A program made the position numbers and the translations under genes. Positions 1 to 6,360 of a stretch of DNA of 22,018 nt are shown piece by piece. The notes under the pieces were generated by a model. The model was given only the letters and a program-made list of their open reading frames with translations, did not search any database and was not told the origin of the DNA. This DNA comes from a virus. How positions within the stretch are numbered: the first letter of the stretch is position 1; every line of letters begins with the position of its first letter. Location: IMG/VR virus record IMGVR_UViG_3300034279_000601, positions 1-22,018 of that record. One strand, given 5' to 3'.

Positions 1-181
1 GGAACTCGACGGCTTCCTCGTAGGTCATGCCGTAGGATTCCAGTTGAGCGATAACGCGGTCGTAGTCGTAGATCACGAATGCTTCCGATCCGAATCGGCT
101 GGCGACGCCTAGGATGCAGTCGTCGAAGCCGTCCATGAGCAGGAGGTCTGGGTTTATGTCTGCGATTTGATCACGTGTCAT
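1..181 (-). CDS. Conserved phage protein of unknown function, C-terminus cut by the window edge
   Basis: Reading leftward from the ATG at 181-179 gives an open frame with no stop up to base 1, about 60 residues. It begins MTRDQIADINPDLLLMDGFD and continues with DDCILGVASRFG and VIYDYDRVIAQLESYGMTYE. From memory, this resembles a small protein family found in many phages, in which an acidic MDGFD...GV segment is followed by a YDYD...GM(T/S)EEEA segment and then an FN...GAWVGE-like end; that end would lie outside this window. The function of that family is not known to me. The gene is the last readable member of the leftward replication operon and is separated from its upstream neighbour by the repeat-bearing gap at 197-290. 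No clear ribosome binding site precedes the ATG. Confidence 0.8.
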   Translation of the reverse strand, partial: MTRDQIADINPDLLLMDGFDDCILGVASRFGSEAFVIYDYDRVIAQLESYGMTYEEAVEF

Positions 182-196
182 AGGAGATGGTCGCGG

Positions 197-290
197 AAAA
201 AGAGGGGACACTTTGGACGAAAAGAGGGGACACTTTGTACTGCACGGAAATGGTGGGATTAAGTTGCAGTTGAAAAAGAGGGGACACTTT
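197..290. repeat. Three direct copies of a 17-18 bp repeat (AAAAGAGGGGACACTTT)
   Basis: The sequence AAAAGAGGGGACACTTT occurs at 197-214 (with one extra A), 220-236 and 273-290 (with one extra A), all in the same orientation and with no differences in the core. Copy starts are 23 and 53 bases apart. The core has short inverted ends (AAAG...CTTT). The array fills most of the gap between the stop of the 70-residue gene at 290 and the start of the next leftward gene at 181, and the last base of copy 3 is the last base of that stop codon. Possible readings are a protein-binding (iteron or operator) array or REP-like repeats. I recall similar GGGGACACTTT-type repeats near RAYT transposases, but no such gene is present here. 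Confidence 0.9.
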
Positions 291-502
291 CACGGTTCGC
301 TGTCGCTGTTCAGGTCGTATTCCGTCGCCTCCAGGAGCGCGATGCGGAGTTGGCTCTCGGTCGCCTGCGCGGTGCCGCAGAGCATTCCGAGGCGTTCGTA
401 GAAACGGTACTTACCTTCCGGCGAGAGGTGCTCGGGTGCCGCCTGACCATGTAGGGCCTGCGTGATAGCAGCTGCGCGGATTTCTGGTGGTTGATGGCTC
501 AT
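290..502 (-). CDS. Small protein of unknown function in the replication operon
   Basis: This is a 70-residue protein, MSHQPPEIRAAAITQAL..., ending in an acidic DLNSDSEP tail. The gene is supported mainly by context. Its ATG overlaps the stop codon of the upstream nuclease gene in an ATGA junction (499-502), the same coupling used between the helicase and the nuclease, and it lies in the same operon. The protein looks helical, with a Glu/Arg/Leu pattern over residues 30-60, and has no membrane segment, cysteine motif or recognisable domain. Its TGA stop starts inside the last copy of the 197-290 repeat. It could be a small accessory factor of the helicase/nuclease pair, but that is only inferred from position. 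Confidence 0.75.
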   Translation of the reverse strand: MSHQPPEIRAAAITQALHGQAAPEHLSPEGKYRFYERLGMLCGTAQATESQLRIALLEATEYDLNSDSEP

Positions 503-870
503 AGGTTATCGGTGTCTGAAACGGATCGCGCCACGATGGCGTGCCCGCCGGCTGTGGTGATTTGGTCGAGCCAGTTCTGTTGGTCAGGACGGACCCGGCC
601 GGTTTTGGTTTTTACTTCGATGGAGAGAAATTGGGCGATCGGCTTGCCGACCATGTCGGGTGTCACCGTAAGCGTGCGCCAGCCGATGAGGTCACCGGAC
701 CCGGGGAACAGGCCCATGCGGACGTGACGTGCGTCGCGCAGGAAGACGCCTTCGGGATCGCGTAGCGCCTGACCGACGTAACCCTCGCCGACCTGATTAC
801 GGAAGACGCGGACGTGCGGTTTAGATCCAGCGGCGCGGAGGATCAGGGCTTGGAGTTCGGATTCAGTCAT
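499..870 (-). CDS. VRR-NUC domain nuclease (PD-(D/E)XK superfamily)
   Basis: This 123-residue protein matches a stand-alone VRR-NUC domain over its whole length. Visible landmarks are RVFRNQVG (residues 21-28), GSGDLIGW with the putative metal ligand Asp60, the IEVKTKTG strand with Glu85 and Lys87, and RPDQQNWLDQI with Gln97/Gln98, ending in a GGHAIVARS strand. These are the expected D...ExK...Q residues of a PD-(D/E)XK active site, so it should be catalytically competent. Known phage VRR-NUC proteins are structure-specific DNA endonucleases, including Holliday-junction resolvase-like enzymes. Here it probably cuts branched intermediates during replication or recombination. It is coupled to the helicase upstream by an ATGA overlap (867-870) and to the small gene downstream by another (499-502), so a shared transcript is likely. 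Confidence 0.9.
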   Translation of the reverse strand: MTESELQALILRAAGSKPHVRVFRNQVGEGYVGQALRDPEGVFLRDARHVRMGLFPGSGDLIGWRTLTVTPDMVGKPIAQFLSIEVKTKTGRVRPDQQNWLDQITTAGGHAIVARSVSDTDNL

Positions 871-2231
871 AGAGATTTACGTTGACGTGCTTGCCAGCGG
901 AAGAAGGCCCAGCCTAGCTTATATCCCCGCTGCTTGGCGAGTGCTCGGAAGTCGTCGAGCGTTTTGCATTTGCCTTCTTCACGGCGATCTTCGCGTTTCT
1001 TGGAGATGTCTTCGATCGACAGGCGTTGAAGCTCACCATCGACTTCTTCGATTTCGCGAGCGGCTATCTCACGCTGCGATCCACACTGAGGGCAAACGGT
1101 TCCTGCAAAAATCGCGAAGCACTTGGAGCACTGCTTGGTTTCGACGAGGGATGATTTCTTCAATCGCTTCTCGCGCCCGCTAAGGTCCCAGTCGCGCTCC
1201 TGCTCAGCGAGTCCATGGCGGAGACAGTTCCCGACGTGGTCGAGGATGATCGCGTTAGCCTTGCCCGGGTACGGCCGTAGCGCCCGGCCCACCTGCTGAA
1301 GGTGCATGGAAAGAGACTGAGTCGGCCGAAGCAGGATGGCTGCGTTCACAGCCGGCAGATCGAATCCCTCGGAGATGAGTTCGCAGGAGGTAAGGACCAG
1401 GATTTTTCCAGCGGTTAGATCATCCACGCGCTGCTTTCGGACTTCGGGATCTAGGGTTCCGTCGATGCTAGCAGATGGGATTCCGCAGGAGTTGAACGTA
1501 TCGGCGACGTGCTGAGCGTGAGCGACCGATATACAGAACGCGACGGCCCGCTGTCGATTACAGAATCTCACGTAATGAGTCACGGCATCGCCTGTGATGC
1601 GTGGCGTATCGACAATCTCCTCGGTCTCGGAGCGATCGAAGTCGCCGGCAATCGTGTGGACCTGAGATAGATCGACCACCTCGCGAGGTGCGTAGTACAC
1701 GGGCTGAGCCAGGAATCCGTTGTCGATAAGCCACTGGACGGACGGACCCATGACCATGCGGTCGAACATGACCCCAAGGCCCTTGCCATCGAGGCGCTCT
1801 GGGGTCGCCGTCACGCCGATAAACTTGGCGGTCGGCCACGCTGCAAACATCTGGACGTAGGACTTGGAGACCGAGTGGTGCGCTTCGTCGATGATAACCA
1901 GGTCCGGAGCGGGTATAGTATCCAGGCGCCGCGCTAAGGTCTGGATCGAAGCGACCATGGCAGGCTGAGTGGACGTGGATTTACCCGCCTGAATGAAACC
2001 ATGCGGAACGCCGACGCACTTCAGAGTGGCGCTGATTTGATCGAGGATTTCGCGGCGATGCGCGACGATGATCACGCGAGATCCCCGTTTAAGGACCTGG
2101 GACGTGATGTAGGAGAAGAGGACTGTTTTACCGGAGCCGGTCGGGCTCACCGCCAGCGGGCGGTTTGCTCCAGATCCGAACGCTCCTCTGATATCGTTTG
2201 CCAGCTGGTTTTGGTAAGGCCGGAGTTCCAT
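867..2231 (-). CDS. RadD-like superfamily 2 DEAH helicase with C-terminal zinc ribbon
   Basis: This 454-residue SF2 helicase begins MELRPYQNQL, a Q-motif-like start common in RadD/SSL2-type enzymes. Motif I is SPTGSGKT (residues 29-36), followed by VIIVAHRREIL (Ia), DEAH (115-118) and the VGVTATPERLDG motif III region. In the second RecA domain the motifs SEGFDLPAVNAAILLRPTQS and QQVGRALRP (motif VI arginine finger) are intact. Near the C-terminus CSKC...CPQC forms a CX2CX8CX2C zinc ribbon, a feature shared with RadD (YejH). A longer frame upstream needs a GTG start at 2303 and would read through the divergent control region and the start of the regulator gene, so I chose the ATG at 2231. It is the first gene of the leftward operon and is coupled to the nuclease by ATGA. 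It probably unwinds or remodels forked DNA for that nuclease. Confidence 0.92.
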   Translation of the reverse strand: MELRPYQNQLANDIRGAFGSGANRPLAVSPTGSGKTVLFSYITSQVLKRGSRVIIVAHRREILDQISATLKCVGVPHGFIQAGKSTSTQPAMVASIQTLARRLDTIPAPDLVIIDEAHHSVSKSYVQMFAAWPTAKFIGVTATPERLDGKGLGVMFDRMVMGPSVQWLIDNGFLAQPVYYAPREVVDLSQVHTIAGDFDRSETEEIVDTPRITGDAVTHYVRFCNRQRAVAFCISVAHAQHVADTFNSCGIPSASIDGTLDPEVRKQRVDDLTAGKILVLTSCELISEGFDLPAVNAAILLRPTQSLSMHLQQVGRALRPYPGKANAIILDHVGNCLRHGLAEQERDWDLSGREKRLKKSSLVETKQCSKCFAIFAGTVCPQCGSQREIAAREIEEVDGELQRLSIEDISKKREDRREEGKCKTLDDFRALAKQRGYKLGWAFFRWQARQRKSL

Positions 2232-2257
2232 CGTGAGCCGTAGGCTGCGTTCTGAGG

Positions 2258-2271
2258 CTTGACGTGTCAAG
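2258..2271. promoter_or_regulatory. 14-bp palindrome (CTTGACGTGTCAAG) in the divergent control region
   Basis: CTTGAC and GTCAAG are perfect inverted arms around a central GT, in the 61-bp gap between the divergent helicase (start 2231) and ribbon-helix-helix gene (start 2293). Read on the minus strand it contains a perfect -35 hexamer, TTGACA (2270-2265), facing the helicase operon. A matching -10 is weak. Ribbon-helix-helix proteins usually bind short palindromes next to their own gene, so this is a good operator candidate. The assignment is inferred; the symmetry is seen directly. Confidence 0.6.
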
Positions 2272-2292
2272 CATAAGCTGCACACTGCCGGC

Positions 2293-2484
2293 ATGAAAAA
2301 CACGGTTCGAGTGAGCTACAGGTTGCCGATCGAAGTGGCGAAGATGCTTGAGGATGAAGCGGTGCGTGCCCGGCGTACGAAGACGGCGGTGCTGATTATT
2401 GCGATCGAGGACCACGTTTTGCGGTGTGATGATGAACGGTCGGATTGGGTCGAAAAACCCGTTGACACTAAGAAGAAGCGGTAG
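2293..2484 (+). CDS. Ribbon-helix-helix (CopG/Arc-type) DNA-binding regulator
   Basis: This is a 63-residue basic protein. Residues 4-11 (TVRVSYRL) fit the N-terminal beta strand that enters the DNA major groove. IEVAKMLEDEAVRARR and TKTAVLIIAIEDHVLR fit the two helices with the intervening turn typical of the family. The C-terminal tail is charged and ends in KKKR. It stands alone on the plus strand, divergent from the helicase operon, with a 14-bp palindrome 21 bases ahead of its ATG, so it probably represses one or both divergent promoters. A TTGACAC element inside its own 3' end (2462-2468) repeats part of that palindrome and may extend its control to the capsid gene. No Shine-Dalgarno sequence is visible before the ATG. 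Confidence 0.8.
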   Translation: MKNTVRVSYRLPIEVAKMLEDEAVRARRTKTAVLIIAIEDHVLRCDDERSDWVEKPVDTKKKR

Positions 2485-2490
2485 AACGAT
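2462..2490 (+). promoter_or_regulatory. Possible sigma70-type promoter ahead of the capsid gene
   Basis: A perfect TTGACA hexamer at 2462-2467 is followed, after 17 bases, by AACGAT at 2485-2490, which matches only three positions of the -10 consensus. It overlaps the end of the regulator gene and would drive the structured leader and the capsid gene. TTGACAC is also present on the minus strand in the palindrome at 2258-2271, so the same repressor might read both. The -10 is weak and the call is tentative. Confidence 0.3.
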
Positions 2491-2507
2491 ACCTGCACGA
2501 CGCATAG

Positions 2508-2630
2508 CTTGGTTTCGTCAACCAGGCGCGAACTGGGCGCGTAATTCCAGTTGGCAAAGAGTGCTGAAGAGCACTCGCCGGTTCCACGGCTCGGGCTCGC
2601 CACCGAGGTTGGATTGATGGTCTTAGGACC
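2508..2630 (+). other. Hairpin-rich intergenic segment, possible structured leader RNA
   Basis: The 207 bases between the regulator stop (2484) and the capsid start (2692) hold no credible gene. Inverted repeats lie almost end to end: 2508-2526 (CTTGGTT/AACCAGG with one wobble pair), 2531-2552 (AACTGG/CCAGTT), 2559-2576 (GAGTGCT/AGCACTC around GAAG), 2577-2590 (GCCG/CGGC), 2590-2607 (CTCGG/CCGAG, sharing one base with the previous one) and 2619-2630 (GGTC/GACC). A further stem at 2654-2674 (GGGGT/ACCCC) sits just before the ribosome binding site AGGAG at 2680-2684. None is followed by a T-run, so a plain intrinsic terminator is unlikely. It may be the capsid mRNA leader or a small RNA. Individual short stems can arise by chance; the serial arrangement is the main evidence. 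Confidence 0.45.
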
Positions 2631-2691
2631 TGCAATCTGCCTCGTTTCTCGGAGGGGTAGGTGAAGTAAACCCCGGGATAGGAGAGCCAAC

Positions 2692-4287
2692 ATGGCCAGT
2701 GGAAATGTAATCAGCTGTAAGCAGTTTCAGTCTTTTCTTGTCTCGCAGGAACCTGTGTATGACAAGGAGATCCTCAAGGACATCCGCCCGTTTGACGGGT
2801 TGATCGGATACTACAACACCGGATCGTTCGACGCGTATTCCGGCACCACTCACACGTTTGACCGCTTCAACAGCGTTTTCCCGAATGTGACTGGCGCTTG
2901 GGAGAATCCTACGGGCGCCGCCTGTACTGGAACGCCTTGCGACACGGAAGAAAACAAGATCGGTTGGGGTTTCACCCGCAACACCTACTCGCTTGAAAAG
3001 CAGGCGTGGGGTTCGGATCTGCTGTGCTTCGACCAGATTATGACGAAGACGAAGGCCAAGGAGCACTTCCGTCAGATCATCGACGACGTTCTTCGCCCTG
3101 CGACGAACTGGATCACCACCTACTACCTCCAGCGTAAGGCGATGGAGTTGTCTGGTTACGACGCCATCTCGAACACTCAACCTGGAGCTTTCGCTTGCAA
3201 AGCCGGTCTTCCGGCGATTGCTTTCTCTTGGGTTGGCACGGGTTACTCGGTACTGCGTGTAACCGACACTGCTGCCGCTGCAATCACCGCTGCGTCTCTT
3301 GGTCTGTTGACTCCGGACATCCTCCGTAGCCGCGTGACCCGTCAATACTTCCTGGGCGCTGTTCAGGCCGGTAAAGACGGTTACGACAGCCTCCAGCTGC
3401 ACACCGACAAGGAAACCTTCCGTTACCTGTCCAAGGATAATCCGTTGCTTGTTAGCTCCTGGCGTTTCGGTGAGTTCGCTCCCGCTGCCAAGGAGTTCTA
3501 CAAGTACGGCTTCATGGGATACGTCGGCGACTTCATGGTGAAGGTGCTGCAATTCCCGCTGCGATTCGTTTCGACTGCCACCGCTGGTAATTACCGATTG
3601 GTTCTTCCCTATCGGAACGTTACAGCGACCCAGGGTATCCGGTCCGAGTTCAACCCTGACTACAACAACGCTCAGTACCAGATCAGCTACATCAACAACC
3701 CGCGTGCGTTGCGCGTGTTGCCGTTCCGCCCCGAGGCCGTCAACCCGAATATGCCGTTCCTGGTTCGGGATTACGGTGGTCGCTGGAAGTTCGCGACCAA
3801 CGACTTGGGCGCCGATTGCGCTGGCAAGCCGATCGACAACAGCCGTGGAAACAAGGGTAAGTTCATCGCCGACTTCCAGTTGGCCGTGAAGCCTGAGCAT
3901 CCGGAATGGCTTGAGGCGATCTTCCACAAGGTCCAAGGTGCGTGCCCTGTGATTGTCACTGGTTGCGCTGCGGATCCTGGCGATTCCGCTCAGGATTACA
4001 ACTCTGCGGACCCTGTCTGCCCGAGTGTGATTCAGTTCACTGCCGTCATCAACGATGCCGACCCGGCTCGTTATGTCATCGGAACCACCGGCATCTTGTG
4101 CGATGGAAACATCGTCGCTAACGCTGGTATCAGCGCAGCTAGCGTGGCTGCCTTGATTATCGCGTTGCAAGCTGCTTGGGACGCCGAGTTCGGCGCTGGC
4201 CAGGGAACCTGGAGCGTTGTCTCTGGCACCCTCATCCAACTGGCCGGCAGTAGCTGCACCAACGTCACGTTGGAGTTCGCGATTTAA
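2692..4287 (+). CDS. Probable major capsid protein
   Basis: This 531-residue protein begins MASGNVISCKQFQSFLVSQE. It has no signal peptide or membrane span. Its mixed alpha/beta sequence resembles large capsid proteins of environmental podoviruses (N-terminal arm, IGYYNTGSFDAYSG loop, long central helix KTKAKEHFRQIIDDVLRP at about residues 120-140). The assignment also rests on expression signals: a strong AGGAG ribosome binding site 7 bases ahead of the ATG, its own leader, and a strong terminator directly downstream, as expected for an abundant protein. The last roughly 110 residues, from GACPVIVTGC onward, look like an added beta-rich domain, and the protein has about a dozen cysteines. 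An unusual point is that the portal and scaffold genes are on the opposite strand. A different virion protein is the main alternative. Confidence 0.7.
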   Translation: MASGNVISCKQFQSFLVSQEPVYDKEILKDIRPFDGLIGYYNTGSFDAYSGTTHTFDRFNSVFPNVTGAWENPTGAACTGTPCDTEENKIGWGFTRNTYSLEKQAWGSDLLCFDQIMTKTKAKEHFRQIIDDVLRPATNWITTYYLQRKAMELSGYDAISNTQPGAFACKAGLPAIAFSWVGTGYSVLRVTDTAAAAITAASLGLLTPDILRSRVTRQYFLGAVQAGKDGYDSLQLHTDKETFRYLSKDNPLLVSSWRFGEFAPAAKEFYKYGFMGYVGDFMVKVLQFPLRFVSTATAGNYRLVLPYRNVTATQGIRSEFNPDYNNAQYQISYINNPRALRVLPFRPEAVNPNMPFLVRDYGGRWKFATNDLGADCAGKPIDNSRGNKGKFIADFQLAVKPEHPEWLEAIFHKVQGACPVIVTGCAADPGDSAQDYNSADPVCPSVIQFTAVINDADPARYVIGTTGILCDGNIVANAGISAASVAALIIALQAAWDAEFGAGQGTWSVVSGTLIQLAGSSCTNVTLEFAI

Positions 4288-4303
4288 TCGGGTCGATAAC
4301 AAC

Positions 4304-4332
4304 GGGGCTCTCCTTCGGGGGAGCCCCCTTTT
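4304..4332 (+). terminator. Strong intrinsic terminator after the capsid gene
   Basis: A 10-bp stem GGGGCTCTCC (4304-4313) pairs with GGGGAGCCCC (4318-4327), with one wobble pair, around a TTCG tetraloop, and is followed by CTTTT. It begins 17 bases after the capsid stop codon. It should end or attenuate the capsid transcript so that capsid mRNA is made in excess over the downstream genes. Confidence 0.92.
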
Positions 4333-4377
4333 GAGGTGCTGGTAGCCGCCCGGAGCGTCCGGGACGCTAGCAGCCTC
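4333..4377 (+). other. Long imperfect hairpin just after the terminator
   Basis: Nested complementary segments can form one long stem: GAG (4333-4335) with CTC (4375-4377), GCTG (4338-4341) with CAGC (4371-4374), TAGC (4343-4346) with GCTA (4366-4369), and CCCGG (4349-4353) with CCGGG (4359-4363) around AGCGT. Small bulges separate the segments. An alternative 6-bp inner stem, AGCGTC/GACGCT (4354-4368), competes with it. It is the 5' part of any transcript that reads past the terminator into the next gene, and could be an RNA processing or stabilising element. Confidence 0.55.
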
Positions 4378-4399
4378 TCACCAAGACCTCTCACCAAGA
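4374..4399 (+). repeat. Two tandem copies of CCTCTCACCAAGA
   Basis: The 13-mer CCTCTCACCAAGA occurs at 4374-4386 and again, directly abutting, at 4387-4399. It lies between the hairpin and the ribosome binding site of the next gene. It may be a simple duplication or a binding site in the leader. Confidence 0.85.
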
Positions 4400-4421
4400 T
4401 TTCAAAGAAAAGGATTTTACG

Positions 4422-4688
4422 ATGTACGGACAAATGATGGGTAAACGAAAGATGGACGGCATGGGCCGTATGGAACCCGAAGTCGAAACCGTTGAGTTTA
4501 CTCCGCCCAAGGAACTGAGACTCGAAGGTGACTCCGGAACCGCAATGGTTGACTGGCGTACCACGGCGCGTGGCACCATCGAGATTATCGGATTTGACGG
4601 CATCACACTTGGTGAGTCCGGCCGGCAAGACGTAGAAGAGATGGAAGGCGCTGAGATGGAGATGGATGAGATGGAGGAGGAAGCCTAA
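4422..4688 (+). CDS. Small protein with acidic, methionine-rich tail, function unknown
   Basis: This 88-residue protein has three parts: a Met/Gly/Lys-rich N-terminus (MYGQMMGKRKMDGMGRM), a middle that could be a small beta fold (VEFTPPKELRLEGDSG through TIEIIGFDGITLG), and a strongly acidic tail of Glu, Asp and Met (EEMEGAEMEMDEMEEEA). Translation is supported by an AAAGGA ribosome binding site 8 bases ahead of the ATG. The first gene after the capsid gene and terminator, it lies directly ahead of a small virion-type gene, so it may be a head-associated or assembly protein. The DNA for the acidic tail also carries the AGGAGG ribosome binding site of the next gene. I do not recognise a family. 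Confidence 0.8.
   Translation: MYGQMMGKRKMDGMGRMEPEVETVEFTPPKELRLEGDSGTAMVDWRTTARGTIEIIGFDGITLGESGRQDVEEMEGAEMEMDEMEEEA
4675..4680 (+). promoter_or_regulatory. Ribosome binding site AGGAGG that sets the start at 4690
   Basis: AGGAGG lies 9 bases before the ATG at 4690, inside the 3' end of the upstream gene. An in-frame ATG at 4666 exists but lies ahead of this site and would add eight residues unlike the family. The site therefore favours 4690. Confidence 0.8.
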
Positions 4689-4689
4689 T

Positions 4690-5097
4690 ATGCCAGTCTT
4701 AACCCCCCAAGAACTCGCCGATACGGGCGGCTGTTTCGACTGCCTGGAACCTGGATTGCAGCAGACGATGCTGCTGTCGCTGCTTCAGCAGATTCAGGTT
4801 GCTTCAACTGACGCTGCCCGCATCACAACGAGCCCAAGTGGACTCCTGACTGCGACTGCAACGGCCGCTGCCAATCCTGGTCGCCGTCGGTTTGTAATCC
4901 AGAATCAGAAGACTACCGAGCATCTCCACCTAAAATTTGGAACTGGATGCACAACGACTGACTACCACTACACTTTGCTGAGCGCCGCAACCGCTGGCGC
5001 CCACGCATCATCCCTGACTTTTGAAGGCTACACTGGCGCGATCAGCGTCGCTACTGCCACCGGAACCCCGTCCTACACCTTTGCTGAATTTGTCTGA
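4690..5097 (+). CDS. Small beta-rich phage protein, probably virion-associated
   Basis: This 135-residue protein starts MPVLTPQELADTGGCFDCLE, followed by a helix (PGLQQTMLLSLLQQIQ) and a beta-rich C-terminal half. That half contains RRRFVIQNQKTTEHLHLKFG, then TTDYHYTLLSAATAG and YTGAISVATATGTPSYTFAEF. This FVIQN...KFG...TTDYH...YTG..S.A pattern resembles, from memory, a small sandwich domain seen alone or fused to fibers in many phages, where it is thought to be a virion decoration or fiber component. It starts one base after the upstream stop with a strong AGGAGG site, and the fiber-like gene starts three bases after its own stop. Its CX2C near residue 15-18 is not a known metal site. The exact role is unknown. 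Confidence 0.8.
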   Translation: MPVLTPQELADTGGCFDCLEPGLQQTMLLSLLQQIQVASTDAARITTSPSGLLTATATAAANPGRRRFVIQNQKTTEHLHLKFGTGCTTTDYHYTLLSAATAGAHASSLTFEGYTGAISVATATGTPSYTFAEFV

Positions 5098-5100
5098 CCT

Positions 5101-5991
5101 ATGTCCACTCCTTCGATCCAAACCCTTATTACGCAGGCTCAACAGGTTCTAAACCTGAAGTCTACCAATGAGATCCGCGCCACGCTTGCCGCCGTACTTG
5201 CTAACGCAAACGTAGGCACCCCGCTCAATCCGAACCTGACCACGCAACAGCTGTGGGACGAGTTCTACGAGATCGTTCGCCAGCCAAGCGACGACATCAT
5301 GTCGATCGTCGTCGATCAGATGATGCGGATGGTGTTCTCCCCGCCGGCTCCCGGTGGCGCTGGTGCGGATAAGCAGGTGATTTTTAATGATGGTGGGGTG
5401 TTGGCGGGGGATGCTGGGTTGACTTATAATAAGACTACGGACACTTTTGAGGTTGTCGGAAATGGAGCTAATGGAGTGCGTGTTAGTCGCACTGGTCTAC
5501 CGACTCAGTTCGCAACGCTGTCTGCCGGTGCTACTGGACCAACGCTCAACGCTTCATCCGCACTCGGATCATTGACGTTCGGTATTGCTGGCACTGCTGC
5601 CACCGCCATGACCCTCGACTCTAAGGGGTTGGGTGTGGGTGGAGTTGCAACGGGAGATGCACCGATCATTTTGGTCGAAGGAACCGCTGGCTTGTATGCT
5701 AAATTCAACTCCAAGGTAGGAGCAAAAACATGGTCCGCTGGATACCGCTCTGGAACGTTTCAGTTTGAGATTCAGGAGGATGGAACAACTCGTTTTGTTA
5801 TACAAAATGGTGGAAATGTTGGGGTTGGAAACATTTCTGCATTCGGTACATCTGCGGTTGGTGTTATTGGTATCGCAAATGGAACCGCTCCAAGCACCTC
5901 CCCTGCTGGTATGGGTCAACTTTACGTCGAGTCCGGTGCGCTGAAGTTCCGTGGAAGCTCTGGCACAATCACCACAATCGCAGCAGCCTAA
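5101..5991 (+). CDS. Tail fiber/appendage-like protein
   Basis: This is a 296-residue protein. Residues 1-80 are helical ([20 protein letters not shown], then [18 protein letters not shown]), probably an attachment or trimerisation part. From about residue 85 there is a typical fiber head, [16 protein letters not shown], followed by [13 protein letters not shown], a repeat type common in phage fiber and appendage proteins. The rest is Gly/Ala/Thr-rich beta structure, ending [17 protein letters not shown] and [14 protein letters not shown], a common fiber C-terminus. There is no chaperone autoprotease signature. It has no Shine-Dalgarno sequence and starts three bases after its neighbour's stop, suggesting translational coupling. 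The DNA around 5690-5880 is AT-richer than its surroundings. It lies with the capsid genes, not the tail operon, so a head fiber is also possible. Confidence 0.8.
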   Translation: MSTPSIQTLITQAQQVLNLKSTNEIRATLAAVLANANVGTPLNPNLTTQQLWDEFYEIVRQPSDDIMSIVVDQMMRMVFSPPAPGGAGADKQVIFNDGGVLAGDAGLTYNKTTDTFEVVGNGANGVRVSRTGLPTQFATLSAGATGPTLNASSALGSLTFGIAGTAATAMTLDSKGLGVGGVATGDAPIILVEGTAGLYAKFNSKVGAKTWSAGYRSGTFQFEIQEDGTTRFVIQNGGNVGVGNISAFGTSAVGVIGIANGTAPSTSPAGMGQLYVESGALKFRGSSGTITTIAAA

Positions 5992-6002
5992 TTTAAACGA
6001 CT

Positions 6003-6359
6003 ATGCCCACCATCCTCTGGATCATCGAACGCCTTCTCGTCAAACCCACCGAAGGCTCCCTTACCGATGTCGTAATCACCGCCGATTGGCGTTGCAACGG
6101 CACTCAGGATCAATACAGCGGCACCTGCTACGGCTCCTGCTCGTTCGCTCCGCCGTCTGGTGAGTTCACGCCATACGAGGATCTGACGCAGGAACAGGTG
6201 CTTGGTTGGTGCTATAGCAATGGAGTCGATCAAGCGGCTATCGAAGCCAACGTCTCGTTGCAGATCGAGAATCAGATCAATCCGCCCGTGGTGACGCTGC
6301 CGTTGCCGTGGAATCCAGTTGCGGAGATCGTTCCTGTCGCTGAAGTTCCCGTCACCTAA
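6003..6359 (+). CDS. Conserved phage protein (DUF7936-like), function unknown
   Basis: This is a 118-residue protein. It contains ITADWRCNGTQDQYSGTCYG, then FTPYEDLTQEQVLGWCYSNG, VDQAAIEANVSLQIENQINP and PPVVTLPLPW. The core, a short beta part followed by F.PY..LT...VL.W....GVD....E..L..QIE...NPP....PLPW, is one I recognise from memory as a small protein widespread in marine and freshwater phages, close to the DUF7936 type. Its role is not established; it often lies near structural genes. The C-terminus after PLPW is hydrophobic and Val/Pro-rich. It begins 11 bases after the fiber-like gene and heads a chain of eight small, mostly overlapping genes. Confidence 0.85.
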   Translation: MPTILWIIERLLVKPTEGSLTDVVITADWRCNGTQDQYSGTCYGSCSFAPPSGEFTPYEDLTQEQVLGWCYSNGVDQAAIEANVSLQIENQINPPVVTLPLPWNPVAEIVPVAEVPVT

Positions 6360-6360
6360 T

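Noticed and set aside
2232-2303. A 24-residue N-terminal extension of the helicase from a GTG at 2303
   Set aside because: It would cover the palindrome and overlap the divergent regulator start; the ATG at 2231 starts exactly at the conserved LRPYQ motif.
2525-2604. A tRNA-like arrangement with GAA in a hairpin loop and a GCCA sequence
   Set aside because: The anticodon-like loop has the wrong length, the D-loop lacks GG, the acceptor pairing has mismatches, and no proper T-arm forms. Treated as hairpins only.
2623-4302. A 559-codon open frame on the minus strand across the capsid gene
   Set aside because: It mirrors the capsid gene's codon pattern, has Arg/Val/Ser-rich low-quality sequence with no recognisable domain, and would place its start in the terminator region. 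It is best explained as a shadow of a strongly biased gene.
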